NCBI GenBank assembly: GCA_029204225.1
Contig: CM055107.1
Span: 25,379,391 to 25,443,390 of the forward strand
Source of the DNA: Diphasiastrum complanatum
Taxonomy: Eukaryota > Streptophyta > Lycopodiopsida > Lycopodiales > Lycopodiaceae
Reading direction: 5' to 3'
Length of the DNA stretch: 64,000 nt
Made by a program: the position numbers and the translations under genes. Under the pieces are notes generated by a model. The model had not been told where the DNA came from, made no database searches, and was given only the letters and a program-made list of their open reading frames with translations. Every line of letters starts with the position of its first letter. The first letter of the stretch is position 1. Of the stretch, positions 47,943-60,529 are shown piece after piece.

Positions 47943-50900
47943 CTCCCATACCAACAGTTTTCTCTCCAAAAAAATTCTTTGATTTTAGATTTGATCAACA
48001 AAAAATCAAAAAGATTATCTGACCATCCTATAACCAAATATAGGATCCGATCTTCAATCATTTCCAAAAAATACTTTCTACCATTGAATTCTCCATTTCC
48101 TTAAGCTTTTCACTGTAGACGACAATATCATCTAAGAATACCACTAGGCATTGACCCTGATATGGATGAGAAACCTCTTTCATAAACAGTTGAAATAACC
48201 CAAGTGCATTCATTAGAAACCAAAAGGAAAAAATTCAAAATAACTGAAGTACAACCAATACATATCCAATATCTATATTTGAAATGGTAGAAGAAATTTA
48301 GTTCTTTCAAGAAGATCATTAACCGCATTCTCCGATAATCTAGAGATCTTAAAAACTCCATCTGGATTTCCTATACCAGATATATCTATTGACAAAATTG
48401 TGATTAAACAAGAATCTGCACATGGTTTTACCGTCATATAAAATAACCCATCTGGCTGGTACTATACTCCCGAATTCCTACCATCTGAGAGTTCCAACTC
48501 TTAGGAATAAGGCTCTTTACAGTACAAATGTGGACCCAGTGTCATTCTCTTCCATGTCACAATTTCCAATAACAAATAGGGTCTCATGATCCTATAGATA
48601 TTCAAAAATAAATTTAACTTAATGAATTCAATAAACCGGTGCTATGCAATTTTCTTACAGAGATTATTTACCAACCCAAATTACATAACACAATCACATT
48701 TATCTACACAAGCATCTCATTTTCTTCGTCCCTTAGATTTGTTTTTGGTCACCCAAAAATTTCACCAGCAAAGGCACCGAAAACTCCTTTGACACTAGTA
48801 ATTGCTAGGTTACCACCCTTTTGACTACACTAGCTTAAGTATTACTTCGTTAAAGTTGCGTGAACCTAATGGAAAATCCATAACTTTTGGATCCGGGTAT
48901 TCGTTTACGATATTCAATACACTTATTTTTTATCGAAGATAGAGCTACCACCAAATATTATGTCCTTTATTCCATTTATTCACTTTAACAAGTATCTCAA
49001 AAGCTTAAGTTTGTCCAATCCTAAAGATCAAAATCATTTAGGATGAACCTATCGGTTTAACACCGAATTCGAAAAGGAAGAACCAAAAATACCATTTAAC
49101 TCAATTTACTGGGAGTAATGGCAACTCCAAAGTTAAATCGTTAGCTAGTACAATACCAAGAAATCAAATTCCCACTTACAAGGCACTTGCCTGGAGAAAA
49201 TTACCATGAAGAATCAGTACTTTATTGACGATCCTAAATCCATGAACAATCACATAGACATTATAGTTAGGATAATAAAGTTATTCCTCAAATATTCTCT
49301 TGGTCACGGTTGGGAGAATAGGTAATTCCATTCTCAACTACCGATTTAGTTAGATTTTTTTGAAATCTACAATCTAAATCAATACAAAGTTTCACTTTTG
49401 GTTACCCCTAATTAGGCTTAGCCATTTTTCCATGCGATTAAAAGAAGAGAAATTTAGAGTAGCAAGTGAATAAATATCCATTCTCATCCAAAAAGCTTCT
49501 CACGCATGCAAACCAAGACAAGGCCCGCTATCAAAGTTACCATAAGGTTTTTTTTTTTTTTAAATAAACCCCAAATCAATTTTAGAATAAAAAAACTCTA
49601 GCACAAAGTAAAGGCCTAGACCCCCATTCAAAAACCCTAAAAGGTTTTGCAAAAACAAAGAGGAGGCCAGCACGCTTCCACAACTGCCACCATCACAGCA
49701 TTCAGAGAGGCAGCCAGCCGTTTACATCGCGAGAGAGACTTCAAGCACGGCTAGGTTTGAATCATGCCCATTCATGATCCATTGGCAGGTTTCAACCACT
49801 CTTCAATGCTATCTCAATCAGCGAACTGCTACCATCAAGCTAAGCCTCTGGGTCTGAGATCGATCTAATGAATACAAATCTCAATCCATGCACTTCCCAC
49901 ATTCAATTTATGAATCTTCTTACACTGTCCTTACCCTCTCCAAGAAACAGGTGAAAGTTGCATGATTATTCTACCGAAATAATCTAACAGATGCATGTTC
50001 TGCCCGCAATCCACAATGGGAAAGGTTCCACAGATCACGAAGACTTAAAACTATAGGAAAGACAAGCAACAGTCTCAAACATCATCAATACCAGCCAGCA
50101 TTCGGGAGACAAAGACATAGCCACAGTTTGCCTACTGCCTTTTAAATCTGACTTACAAGCAGAGCAAAGCCTGACAACTTCATAGCTCCTGGTTTTCTCT
50201 GTCTGCATCTACTATGCAAAACAAAAAAATGAGAATACCACTTCAGTGCTAGAACTCGCTGTCTCATGGCTTTCAATAGCAATCCAAGGCTTGAAATCTC
50301 AAAAACGAGTTTGAGAATAGGCCTAAATGCTAGCTCATGGTTCACTAACCAGAGTTATATCTTTCATGCTTCCACCTCTGATTCACAGGCTCAATACAAA
50401 AGCAAGAAAGGTAAAATTATTCCACGAGAATCAGATTGTATGTATCCACTATTTCAATATTTATCTGCTATAGTTAGAGAATCAACAATTTACAATATCC
50501 ATTCAATGTTTTCAGTTTCCAGTTTGCATGAATCACAAGAGGATTAGTATAAAAAAAAACCTTAAATCCTCACATGCAAACCATAATTCCAAGATTTTCC
50601 GCAATTCAAACTGGATAAATCGATTTCTCGTCAATTTATCAACAAACATCCTGCTACTAAATTTGAATCAAACTGTCCAAAACATTATGGATTTTTGCAA
50701 ATTATTCATCCAAAAGAACAGATTTAAGCAAGAAAGTAGATATACTCATGCAGATCATTCTACTTCAAATGCAAACTTTCTCAAGGCTTCAGAAAAATAA
50801 GAATGAATTCTTCACTAATCCACAACATCTCTAATAAAATCAAACAAGAAAAAGAGCACTCTACCACAGTTTGAAGAGCACGCCTCACACATGAATAGTG

Positions 50901-51033
50901 AATCCAAACCCAATTTCCCTTGAAAAAACAGTACTGCAATCGGGATGTGAATCCAAGTGCATTCCAATTTCAATTTGATGTAGAACTTGTCTCCTTCCCA
51001 TCCAAGACCGCATCTTAGCCGCTCTGATACCAA
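47943..51033 (-). mobile_element. 5' internal part of the gypsy-like element with RT relic
   Basis: The minus strand at 48560-48090 retains a worn RT: a PDGVFKISRL..AVNDLLERTKF block, an FEFFPFGF block (consensus FLVMPFGL), YQGQC and the catalytic VVFLDDIVVYSEKL near 48130-48100 across several frames. This YxDD-type LDDI motif is typical of Ty3/gypsy. Gag was not recognised in 48.6-51.0 kb, which is AT-rich with many stops. The primer site TGGTATCAGAGC lies at 51032-51021. Confidence 0.7.
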
Positions 51034-51382
51034 TGTAAAGACCACTAGGGAAAACCCCTAAGATGAGGATAAGAAGACACAACAAAAGAGACTGTAGAGC
51101 AAAACCACCCAACCAATCCTAGATTCCTCCTGGAGAATCCTCCTGGATCTAGCCCCTTAGCTATGCCATGTGATAGCAAGAGGAGAAGAGCTCTACAAGT
51201 AACCTAGACCAAAGTCGTCGACGGAAGAATCACTACCTTAATATATAGAGAGTAGGATCTTGTGCATGAGCCCATGCAATCCCCATGCATGTCAACTATA
51301 AATAGGTCACAGCTTTTCATGCATTCCTCCTACCTATATCCGTCACACATACATGCACTACTCCATATGTCTCAATTAGAGA
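51034..51382 (-). repeat. 5' LTR of the gypsy-like element, truncated
   Basis: Starts TGTAAAGACC next to the primer site and matches 39850-40183 with a 13-bp internal duplication (CCTCCTGG repeated near 51125-51150). Homology stops at 51382, about 144 bp short of the full LTR, where the hAT region begins. Confidence 0.85.
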
Positions 51383-51752
51383 ACTTGCTTAAATGCTTCT
51401 CTAATAAGTTTACAAATTGTATCATTTGCTTTCCTACTTATCCCGGCAAAATCTGCGGTACTATGATGGTACCGCGGTACCACAATATAATAATATTTTT
51501 TTTTAAAAAAACTGACCTAAACCTACCCGCCCCCCTCGCATTTCCTCTGAAATTGTTTTGCGCCCTCCTCCGCCCTGCCATCGTTGTTGTTTTTGCCTAC
51601 CTACCTTCTGATTCCTTGCGTCGCCCTTCGCCCACGCAACGCCTTGCCTTGCATCTGACTTGCTTCGCCCTGCCTTTGCCCATTTTCAGCGTCTCTCCAA
51701 CAGTGAACCCTGCTGTTTTTTTTCTAGCAATCCATCCCTCATTTCATCTGCA
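51383..51752 (+). promoter_or_regulatory. 5' flank and leader of hAT copy 2
   Basis: Contains the palindrome GGTACCGCGGTACC near 51472-51485 with a nearby GCGGTACTATGATGGTACC, then a T-run and pyrimidine-rich GC-rich leader. The palindromic block may be subterminal transposase-binding sequence, but terminal inverted repeats and an 8-bp target duplication were not identified. Confidence 0.35.
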
Positions 51753-53008
51753 ATGGTGCAATCCGACCTTTCCAGTCTGTGGGACGAGGTAGACATTGTC
51801 AGGCGGGTTGCCGACAAGGCCAACAAGACCGGTCAGAAGATCGTGCGCTGCCGATATTGTCTCGTCGAGTTTGCTTCATCCTTCACTCGCCTTAAAGGCC
51901 ATCTGCTCGGTGCACGCGCAAAAAATTGTGCCACCTTGAATGCTGCCCCTTGTGGCAGCATGACCGTCCCCGACAGGCAGCGACTACTGGACACCTACGG
52001 GCCGCGGCTCGTGGCAGGGGAGAACACCATTTCGGAGGGCATTCTTCGATTTTGCACCGCTCCTTATGTGGCTGACCCAGAATTGCTGCCTGCTTGGCTG
52101 GCACGCACGAGGAGAGGGAGTGCATCCTCCTCCAGTCCCTTTGCCCCTCATCCCCCTCAAACAGTTCCGCCTCACGCACCCCCATTTGCTCAGATTCCGG
52201 TGGATCCCATCCCATCGCGTCCGCCAGTTGCCACTGCGGTTCCACCACCACCCACTGTTGCTTGCACTCCCCCAGTCTACGACCTTCTCATAGACTCTCC
52301 GCCACCCGAGCAGGACCAGGATGCTACTGCTGGGGCCTTCGAGGATGTGGAAGAGATCCCTTCTTCCTTCCCTTCCCATCCGGATGACCTCCTCAGCCAG
52401 CAATTTTCGTAGCCCATGCCAGATGTTGCCCCTCCACCAGTGCACCCCACCTATGCTGTTGCACCCATCCCTGCCAATGCATCCCACTCTCCCCATTCCA
52501 CGTCTACAGCCGATGCATCCACCAGTGTCCAACCTGTCGCGTCATCGTCCATTCCCGTCACAGTTGGTGCACCATGCTGGAGGTCCACCACCCGTCGCCC
52601 ACCAGGGAGAGCCCTTGTGCAGCAGACTATTCGCGGTGCTCATCAGCCGCACATGGACAGAGAGGCCACACAGGCCATGGCCAGTCTAATTTACGAGCTG
52701 AACCTACCCTTTGCCATCATCGACTCTGAGCCCTTCAAAAGGGCCTTCCGCCTTGCACAATCTGTCAGCCCTAGCTGGAGAGTCCCTAGTTTAGAGGTTG
52801 TCCGCACACACATGCTAAGGGATAGGGTTGAGTCCTTGTCTAGAGAGATGGAGCCTCTGCGTCGGCACTGGGCCACTTACGGTTGCAGCATCATGTTCGA
52901 TGGCTGGACTGATGTCAGGAGGAGGCCGATCCTCAACATACTGGTCTCCAACTGCATGGGCACACAGTTTTTGAGGGCAGTGGATTGTAGCAGGGGGGGG
53001 GGAGAGTC

Positions 53009-53881
53009 TGTTGCACCGGCGCCTCAAAGGCGCTGGGACTTGAGCGGTTTTTCCAACACGCGCTTAAGTCTAACATTCATCCATCATGCACTTACGTAAA
53101 AGCCAACTCAGAAACGTAACAAGCTTAACCATTCAAACTTAAGAAAACTGGAATCCCAACCAACCCGAAAGCCAACCCAGAATCCGTCCCCAAAAGGAAA
53201 CCAAAGGCAAAGACAAGCCACACATGAAACCCAAGGCATAGTAGTCGCCAAACTGACCAATTGGCATAGCAGCAGGCCACTCGTCGGTGACGTGGACCCT
53301 TAGGCGTCGGCGACGCAAAAAGATTGTAGAAAGGGTCCTTCCACTTGGACTAGTCCCGGAGGCAAAACCGAAATGGTAATCATCCCCAAGGATCAACTTT
53401 ATTAGATTTGGAAGAGGTTACATTCATACATAGACTGACCGGTCTCGGGGCCACCAACACGTGCTGGGCATTGTGCCTAGCCCGTGAGGGAGCTGAGACC
53501 TGGCGAATGGATTCATGGCGCTGGTTGAGCTGCCCAAGTTTCTGTCTGCCAGACTCCCCTATAGTTTTGTTGTGATTCGGCGCACCCCCTCTGTTCTGAA
53601 ACATAGTGGTTTCTGGTAAAGCACGCTTTTTGAACTTAGTTTTTATTTTGCTGATTAAGACTGGCAAGTCTGGCAGAATCAATCTAGCTCCCGGACATGG
53701 GTCTCGGGAGCCGTCCCGGCGGCAGAATCAACTTGCTTCCTGACTAGGCCATGACTCGAGCTCCAGAGCTAGCTCATGACTTGTGACTACTTGACTAGCT
53801 CACCATAGGTCGGAGGCTCAAAGTGTCACCCCTTATAGTCTTACAGGGCACGCTGGGTGCACCCGAGTCAGCTTTACAACA
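53009..53881 (-). repeat. 3' LTR of a gypsy fragment inserted in hAT copy 2
   Basis: The minus strand begins TGTTGTAAAGC just after the purine run CGAGGGGAGAA and ends GGTGCAACA; 873 bp. It is related to the LTRs at 58743-59954 and 62108-63119: shared CTCCCCTATAGT, TGTGATTCGGC, GGTAAAGCACG and a minus-strand AATAAAGT poly(A)-type signal near 53397. It is the most diverged of the three. Confidence 0.85.
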
Positions 53882-55255
53882 TTCTCCCCTCGTTTGAGAA
53901 AGCTGATGTCCTCATCAGGGCCAAACTAGAACCTAAGACTCATGGCACGGGCTTAATTCACCGGCCAGACTTTATTCACATATACAAGGGCACGGGCTTG
54001 ATTCACCGGCCAAAGGAGACCAACTGTAAAGAGAAGTAAAAACATTGTGTTTGCACCCAGCACAGGAAAAGTGTGGATCTAGTTCACTTATGTAAAACCT
54101 GTGTAAAGCTGCTGCACTTAGCCATTAGATTGAAGCTCACTCCTCGATGAGAAATGCGGCTTACTTTATTAACATGAAAGAAAAAGGTACTTACGGCTCC
54201 CTTAACCCTCAGATATGTCATTTCTATCGCACGTCTAGATGAGTCCCCTAGGACTCTAGATTTTTCGTTTGGTCGTCCAGGTTGAGCTCCTTGGGCTCTG
54301 CATCGGCAATTAGATTCACCTCTGATGTAGAAGCTGCAGGCAATGTTGGCTCCATTTGACCTCGCGTCAGCTGGTTTGTCACTGCTGGATGTCCTTCATT
54401 AAAGAGGTGAGCTTTCGCTTGGTCACACAAGTTGAGCTCCTTGAGCTCTGCATCGGCACTTGGATTCACCTTTGATGTAGAAACTGTAGGCAATGTTGGC
54501 TCCATTTGGTCCCGTGTCAGCTGGTTTGTCACTGTTGGCTGCCCTTCGTTAAAGAGGTGAATGAGATTGGGAGGGATGGTTGGCTCAGGTTCATTTGTGT
54601 CGTTCTTTTCTAGTTGGTCCCCTGGCACAGCTCTGACGACACAAGGTCTCCTGCCATTATATAATAATACAAGGTTAACCCCTTTTGCCAAGAAGGTCAC
54701 CACATGTTCGTTAAACTAGCTTAATCCCAAAATAGCATCGAAGGCATCCATCTTCAAGATTGTGAACGTTAGTCGATTCTTCCAGGTTCCCAGGGAGATT
54801 GGTAAGTTGGTTGCCAGTCTACAAGTGGTCGTTGTACCTTTCGTGGTCTCCACACAAATAGGAGTCACATTTTCTTCACATTGGATGTCCAATTCCCTTG
54901 CCAATAGTAAATGATCTTGTCTTGAATACAGCCTTTCAGGTACAATAACTTTGATCCTCTCGCAGGAGTCGCCATGAGATGTTCACGATACGCCACAAGT
55001 GCCCCTATCTGTTGGAAGGCATTCAAGTCGGACTCCGTCAAATCCGTTTCTGGGTCTTCTTTGTCATCTTGTTCACCATCTTCTTGATCGAATGTCTCTC
55101 TCTCCATCCTATCAAATCCTTCAATGGCAGCCATGATTTGCTTGTTCAATGGTTTGGGGCATGACCTCCAAGAGTGACCTTGTTGATGACGGTTGAAGCA
55201 GCGCATGGAACTGCCCACTGTTGGTGAGCCGTTGCTGTGACTAGCTGAAGGTCCA
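53882..55255 (-). pseudogene. Gypsy gag-protease fragment inside hAT copy 2
   Basis: Minus strand, read leftwards: a damaged zinc knuckle (RCFNRHQQGHSWRSCPKP near 55200; second Cys is Arg), an acidic spacer, a retropepsin-like region (SLGTWKNRLTFTILKMDAFD, ILGLS, 54904-54716), the linker AKGVNLVLLYNGRRPCVVRA and a 50-residue unit present twice (54281-54430 and 54431-54580, about 150 bp each). It runs directly into the polypurine tract and 3' LTR, so RT, RNase H and integrase are deleted or were never present. The 5' LTR is also missing; the hAT frame resumes at about 55256. Confidence 0.8.
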
Positions 55256-56700
55256 GCATTACAATGCCACAAATTGCATTCAGATGGGTGTACTGCTAGA
55301 GGCCGAGTTCTCTCATATTGTTCATACCCCCTGTGCAGCGCACGGCATAGACCTTCTGATGGGGGACATAGGAGCACTTCCCTGGGTTAGAGCCATCGTC
55401 CGGGAGGCCCTCTTCCTGGTGACTTTTGTCACCAGAAAGAGGCGTGTTCTTGCCATGTTCCGGGTATTCAGCCATTTGGACCTCCGTAAGCCAGCCCCCA
55501 CATGCTTTGTATTTGACTTGGCGGTCATCGACCGTCTTATCAGGTGTAGGGTGCAGCTTCTACAGATAGTTGCCAGTGATCTTTGGCGTGCCAATACGTT
55601 TCAGCACACTGAGAATGGGGAGCACTTCTTTGGAGGGATGCACAAACATTGTCAGGACTGCTTCGACCACTCTACATTGTGCTCCGCATGGCTGACAGCG
55701 TGGGGTATGAGCTCATGGACCGGATTGGACAGTTCCTACAACTTCCCATCTTGCAGCCAAAGAGGTAAGCGGTACAGTGTTGTAATTGTTCTTTATCTTT
55801 TCAATGGTTGCTAGTTTGTTTTTTTGTGAATGTTACGATTTTTTGTAATGCCCTAAACCAAATGCCTCTCAACTGCAGGATGACAGAGCTGAAGTTCATA
55901 TGGGAGACGTGGTGGAACTACTTCCACAGGAGTATCCACAACGTTGCACACATGCTGCATCCCCTCTTCCTCTCTCTGACACAGATCGTAGACAGAGAAC
56001 TTGAGGCCGATTGGCTTCAGTACATTCATAGGGTGGATCCACACATAGGTTTGGATCCTATCAGGCTCATGGAGGAGCTCGTTGCATTTCGTTTTGGCAT
56101 GGGCACGTTCGGTCACTCGGCTGCTCAGGATCCAGAGAGGAGACAACTCCCCATTACCTGGTGGACCATGTTCGGCAGCACCTATCCATCCATACAGCGT
56201 CTTGCACTGCGGGTCCTTTCACAGGTATGCATCTCATCTCATCCTCCCTTGCTGTATTTCGTTGACGTTCCACCCGTGCACGTGTGCTGAACCATTTCAT
56301 TGCACATACCACAGGACTGCGCTGCCTCCGTGTGTGAGCGTAATTGGAGCACATGGGCACTCATTCACACGAGGAGAAGAAACAGACTGTCAATGAGTCA
56401 GTTGGAGCGGTTGGTGTTCTGTAGCACCAACGCACGTCTCGTCAGGAGACTGCCGACCATTACGAGCGCATTGCAGGTGAAAAGCTATTCTCCCATTGCA
56501 TGTTGGTTGACGTCTCACTAAAATGTAGGTTTCAATTTTTGATTGAGTTGTTTTCCTGACACGCTCAATTTTGGTCTTGCAGACGAAGATATCAGATTTG
56601 GAGCGCCAGGTCGACTTGCCTACGGACAACACCCATCCCATGCCTGTAGATGACCTGGGCACACAGTTGATGGCAGAGAGAGAGAGAGGGAGCTTACCGA

Positions 56701-56703
<3 letters not shown>

Positions 56704-56784
<81 letters not shown>
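56704..56784. repeat. (AG)n microsatellite inside the hAT tail exon
   Basis: About 40 AG units, bounded by hAT coding sequence on both sides (DDLGTQLMAERER before, LGLEHRELPLYEAND after). It probably expanded from a Glu-Arg coding GAGAGA run; a TGA now precedes it. Confidence 0.95.
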
Positions 56785-56789
<5 letters not shown>

Positions 56790-58285
56790 GCTTGAGCACA
56801 GAGAGCTTCCATTGTATGAGGCAAATGATCTAGTGTCAGAGGATGAGCATGACGAGGATGAGCCCATTCGGGTTGTGTTTGCCAAACTAGAGAGAGATGA
56901 GGCAGATTATACAGGTGCAGGGCACACGCCACGGGCAGGGGTCACAGGTGCATCACGTGGCAGAGGTGGGACACATGGCACAAGTTATACCGGCAGACAG
57001 GTAGGGCACACAGGGGGGGCCAGTGGCATACCTACCTATGTCGACATGATAGAGGAGGCTCTTGATAGAGGGCAGAGTGGTTTAGATGTCGGTCCCAAGG
57101 ATGTTTGGATGCATGCACACAGAGTCATGGTTGTTACTACGACAGCACACCATAGGAGGCACCAGATGACTTTGATTGCACAGATTGAGAGGCCATGCAG
57201 GGTCTACAGGGTGCACATGATGAGGCACAGGATGATTCAGAGGTTGGTGCATAGGATGATTTAGTAAATGGTGCACAGGATGAGGCCCAGAGCCCAGAGC
57301 ATTTGTATTTAGATGCCTAGTTGGACGATCTGATTGCCACATTTGATTCAGAGGCCCAGCAGATGCCGAGTGTCATGTCATCCCCTTCATCTCTTGCCAG
57401 CATGCCATACACAGAGTCCCAGCCAGAGCAGTCGCACGAGGTGCCCACAGTTCCTCCAGCTCATAAAAGGGTATGTGCGCCGCACAACCCCTCCAGTGCC
57501 ACCGATGCCATTCAGGCCTGCAGCCCCTCCATCGTCGTCCACTTCTGCAGCACCAGGTCTCCATGGCAGGCCACCATCAGTGCCCAGGTTTTCTCTCGCA
57601 GCGCCCACATCTACAGTGGCTCCTCCAGCTGCTCCTCCAGTGGCAGCACCCACTCCACGTCCTCCTCCTTTGGCAGCACCCACTCCACTGGCTCCCCCTT
57701 TGAAAGCACCCAAGATGTACCAAGTACCGGCCACCGTAGCGCCCCTTTCAGTACATATCGCCATTGTACTTGCCTCCTTTACAACCAGTCCCTCCACTAG
57801 CAGCAGCCCCATGGGCACACACTCCAGGAGCTCATCATCCTCGCTCAGCTGCACAGGGAGTTCTCTCTTTTGCTTCCCTATACCAACCGGCCTCAGCTTG
57901 GGCCCAGCCTAGCCAGCCAAGTGATTTGCATGGGGGTGATGAGGCATTGACAGCTCCTCTTGTCCGCAAGAGACCAGGAAGGCCCAAGGGTGCACCGAAC
58001 AAATAAGGCAAGGCACAAAAACTGCCAGGGAGGAGAGGACAACCACGTAGGGCTCCAGGTACAGCTAGAGGTGTAGCATTACAGCAAGTTGGAGCAGGTG
58101 TTGTTGGTTTGGCTTGCTTGGGGGCTGATGCGGAGGCAAATTGGGATGATGCTAGTGGCGAGTCTTCCTCTTCTGATACACAGCCCATGCCAGCTCTAGA
58201 CAGGCACAAATATCGGCTGCGAGAGTCAGCTCGAGGCCCTGAGTTGTCTCTAGAGCATTCGTCTGAGTCAGAGCCAGAGCATTGA

Positions 58286-58742
58286 TTGTGGCTCTATTGT
58301 TTTATTTTTAGCAGTTTCATATCATGTTCCATGTTTGGCGACCAGATGGTCGAACACTGTATTCATACCATTTTCCATATTATATTCAGTGTTGGACGTA
58401 TTCTATTCACTACACAATGTGTATTTGTCAATTTGTAATTGTGATGTTCTACTTGCAGTTTTACTTCAAATGGTGTGTGCGTGTTTTCAATTAGTTCTCA
58501 CTACAGGGATTAAGAGCATATGCAGAACACAGAAATACAACCCCCATGATAGCATTTCATAAACACATACATCAGATTGCAATACACAAGGCACGCATTG
58601 CACAAAAAACACACCGTACATTAATTCATCAGATGTATCAAAATAACAATACGTATTCCCACCACATACGGCTGGGGTTGTTCTTTACACTATGCTAGAC
58701 ACTAAATGCTGCCTCATCTACTGATGAACATTACATAACAAC
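58286..58742. other. Intergenic, 3' flank of hAT copy 2
   Basis: Between two convergent coding regions. CCACATACGGCT followed by CTATGCTAGACACT at 58660-58712 recurs as CCACATACGGCT...CTATGCTAAACATT at 63132-63166, on the other side of the LTR element. The last five bases, ACAAC, are the left target duplication. Confidence 0.6.
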
Positions 58743-59954
58743 TGTAGCGCAGGCATCCCAAAGGGAGCCGGGAACCATGACTTAGCTTCCCAGCCTTCAA
58801 CTATTGCCATCCAAACCCACTTGACATACAAGCAGCCAACTCGCCAACAACGATTAGACTTAACCAACTTGAAGTTCCGAAAACCAACATTGAGATCCAA
58901 CCTGGCGCCATGCCAGATCGGGGGTCCCGATATGGGTGACTTCCCTCCAAGCAAGCCGCCCGACATACATCAAACCTAACCAACTCGAAGCTTCGTTACA
59001 AACGAGTAACATCCATTCCAAGCAAGCGGTCAGACTTACATCAGATTTAACCAACTGAAAGCTTCGTCAAGAGCGCTGGAAGCCAACCTGGCGCCACACC
59101 AGACTGGACAGCCATAAACAGGTAACTTCCACCCAAGCAAGCCATCCAACTCAGCCGACAGGTTAGAGCCCGTTCCCCAAGAGCTAAACCCATTCACGTT
59201 CATGCAAGGAACACTCAGAACCACAAGCCGTGACAGATATGGAGACAACCAGTTCCTAGACCAAATGGTCCCAACAGCATACCGCTGGCGCCACGGACCG
59301 AATGATCCCGACGGCATACCGCTGGCGTCTCGGGATACGACCCTAAGCTATGTGCCAAGTAAAAAATTTTGAAAGCGGCCTTACAACTAGCACTTTTACT
59401 GAACACTTAAACCCAGAAGGTAATCAGAGTCAGTTTGAGAAAAATCCCACTTTATTGATAAATCTGAGAAGGTTACATTTCAAGCGTGTGACCAACCCTA
59501 GTCTCCGGGGCGCTAGCATGCCAAGGCGAGAGCCATGACAACATTCCAGCAAGGGAGGCTGAGACTTGGTTGGAGCTCGTCCTGAGTCGCAACCCGCACT
59601 CCCCTATAGTATTGGTGTGATTCGGCACCCCCCCCCTCATACCAAGCACTCTACCCAAGCTGGTAAAGCACGTTTTTTCTCTCTCTAGAATTTTCTCTTT
59701 CTAGAAAGTCATTTTCTCTCTCTAGATTTTATTGATCCCCAGGCTTCCTTTAATCATGCCTAGATCGTGTGAGGTGATTGCACATCGATCTGAGCTCTCT
59801 GGACTCCACTAGAACCGATCAAAGATTTTCAGCCATAGGAACTTAGCGCCGGCTGGATTCTGGTCACAGTGGCGCCGAGAGCAGCAGGGGCGCTGCTGGC
59901 ACCCGGGACATAGTTGGCGCCAGAAGTAAAGCTTGTAAAGGTAGCTTTACAACA
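58743..59954 (-). repeat. 3' LTR with internal tandem-like units
   Basis: 1212 bp. Its left part holds three diverged units sharing ACTTAACCAACT(T)GAAG, CCAACCTGGCGCCA and ACTTCC(C/A)(T)CCAAGCAAGC (about 58855, 58975 and 59045). Minus-strand AATAAAGT near 59450-59458 is a candidate poly(A) signal. A C9 run at 59628 corresponds to C14 in the other LTR. Confidence 0.85.
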
Positions 59955-60529
59955 TCCACCCCACCTTTATAAAATCTGATGTCCTCATGAGATGTCAGAT
60001 TAAAGTAAAGGTGTCTCCCAATTAAAATAACTATACATTTAAGCTACTTGGCACAGTACTCAATTTACTGGCCACTTTTTATTAACATTGAAGCTGGCAC
60101 ACCACAAGTCGGAGGCTCAGCTCTTTACATAACTTGGAAAATATATCTGTGTCTGGGAAAAGCGTAGATTTTATATCGCTTTCGTAAAACCCAAAAACCT
60201 TATTAACTGGTGACAGAGGCCTTTTTTTGAAATGTTCGCCCCTGTCGCTTCTGACTTTCGACTTTGGAACTCCTTTGAGCTCCTGATTTGTCCTTGATGC
60301 ACTTTGTGTTGAGCTCCCTTGAGCTCCAGATTTGTTCAGTTCTACACAGGTATCAAGGCTCCCTGAGCCAAAGGATTTATCGTTTGATTGCCCACTTTAT
60401 GGTCCACTCCGTGCCTTGTTGCTTCTGCACTTGGATTTCTCTCCTTGTCCCAGCCTGATCTTGATACTTTTCCATCTTGGCACTTTAAGGTAGGCAAAGA
60501 TTGAGTACTCCGCAATGCACCTCTCACTT

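Larger units (their letters stand above)
51753..58285 (+). pseudogene. hAT transposase gene copy 2, BED finger to AT-hook tail, interrupted
   Basis: Exons 51753-about 53000 plus 55256-55764 (one exon split by an insertion), 55879-56224, 56315-56476 and 56583-58285, GT/AG introns. A BED-type zinc finger (CRYC..H..C, residues about 10-60) is followed by a Pro-rich linker, the DUF659 region with the first catalytic Asp in IMFDGWTDV, HTPCAAHGIDLLMGDIG, YFHRSIHNVAHMLHPLF, LALRVLSQ and the dimerisation block VCERNWSTWALIHT with the catalytic Glu. The long acidic and Pro-rich tail ends in an AT-hook, RKRPGRPKGAPNK (57965-58003), and DRHKYRLRESARGPE. It is broken by TAG 52410-52412, the insertion (second Asp lost), a frameshift near 55600-55660, TGA 56703-56705, TAG 57252-57254 and 57318-57320, TAA 58004-58006, and tail frameshifts. 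Confidence 0.88.

Noticed and set aside
57387-57912. Gly/Ala-rich minus-strand and Pro-rich plus-strand frames as separate genes
   Set aside because: They are other frames of the Pro-rich hAT tail exon.
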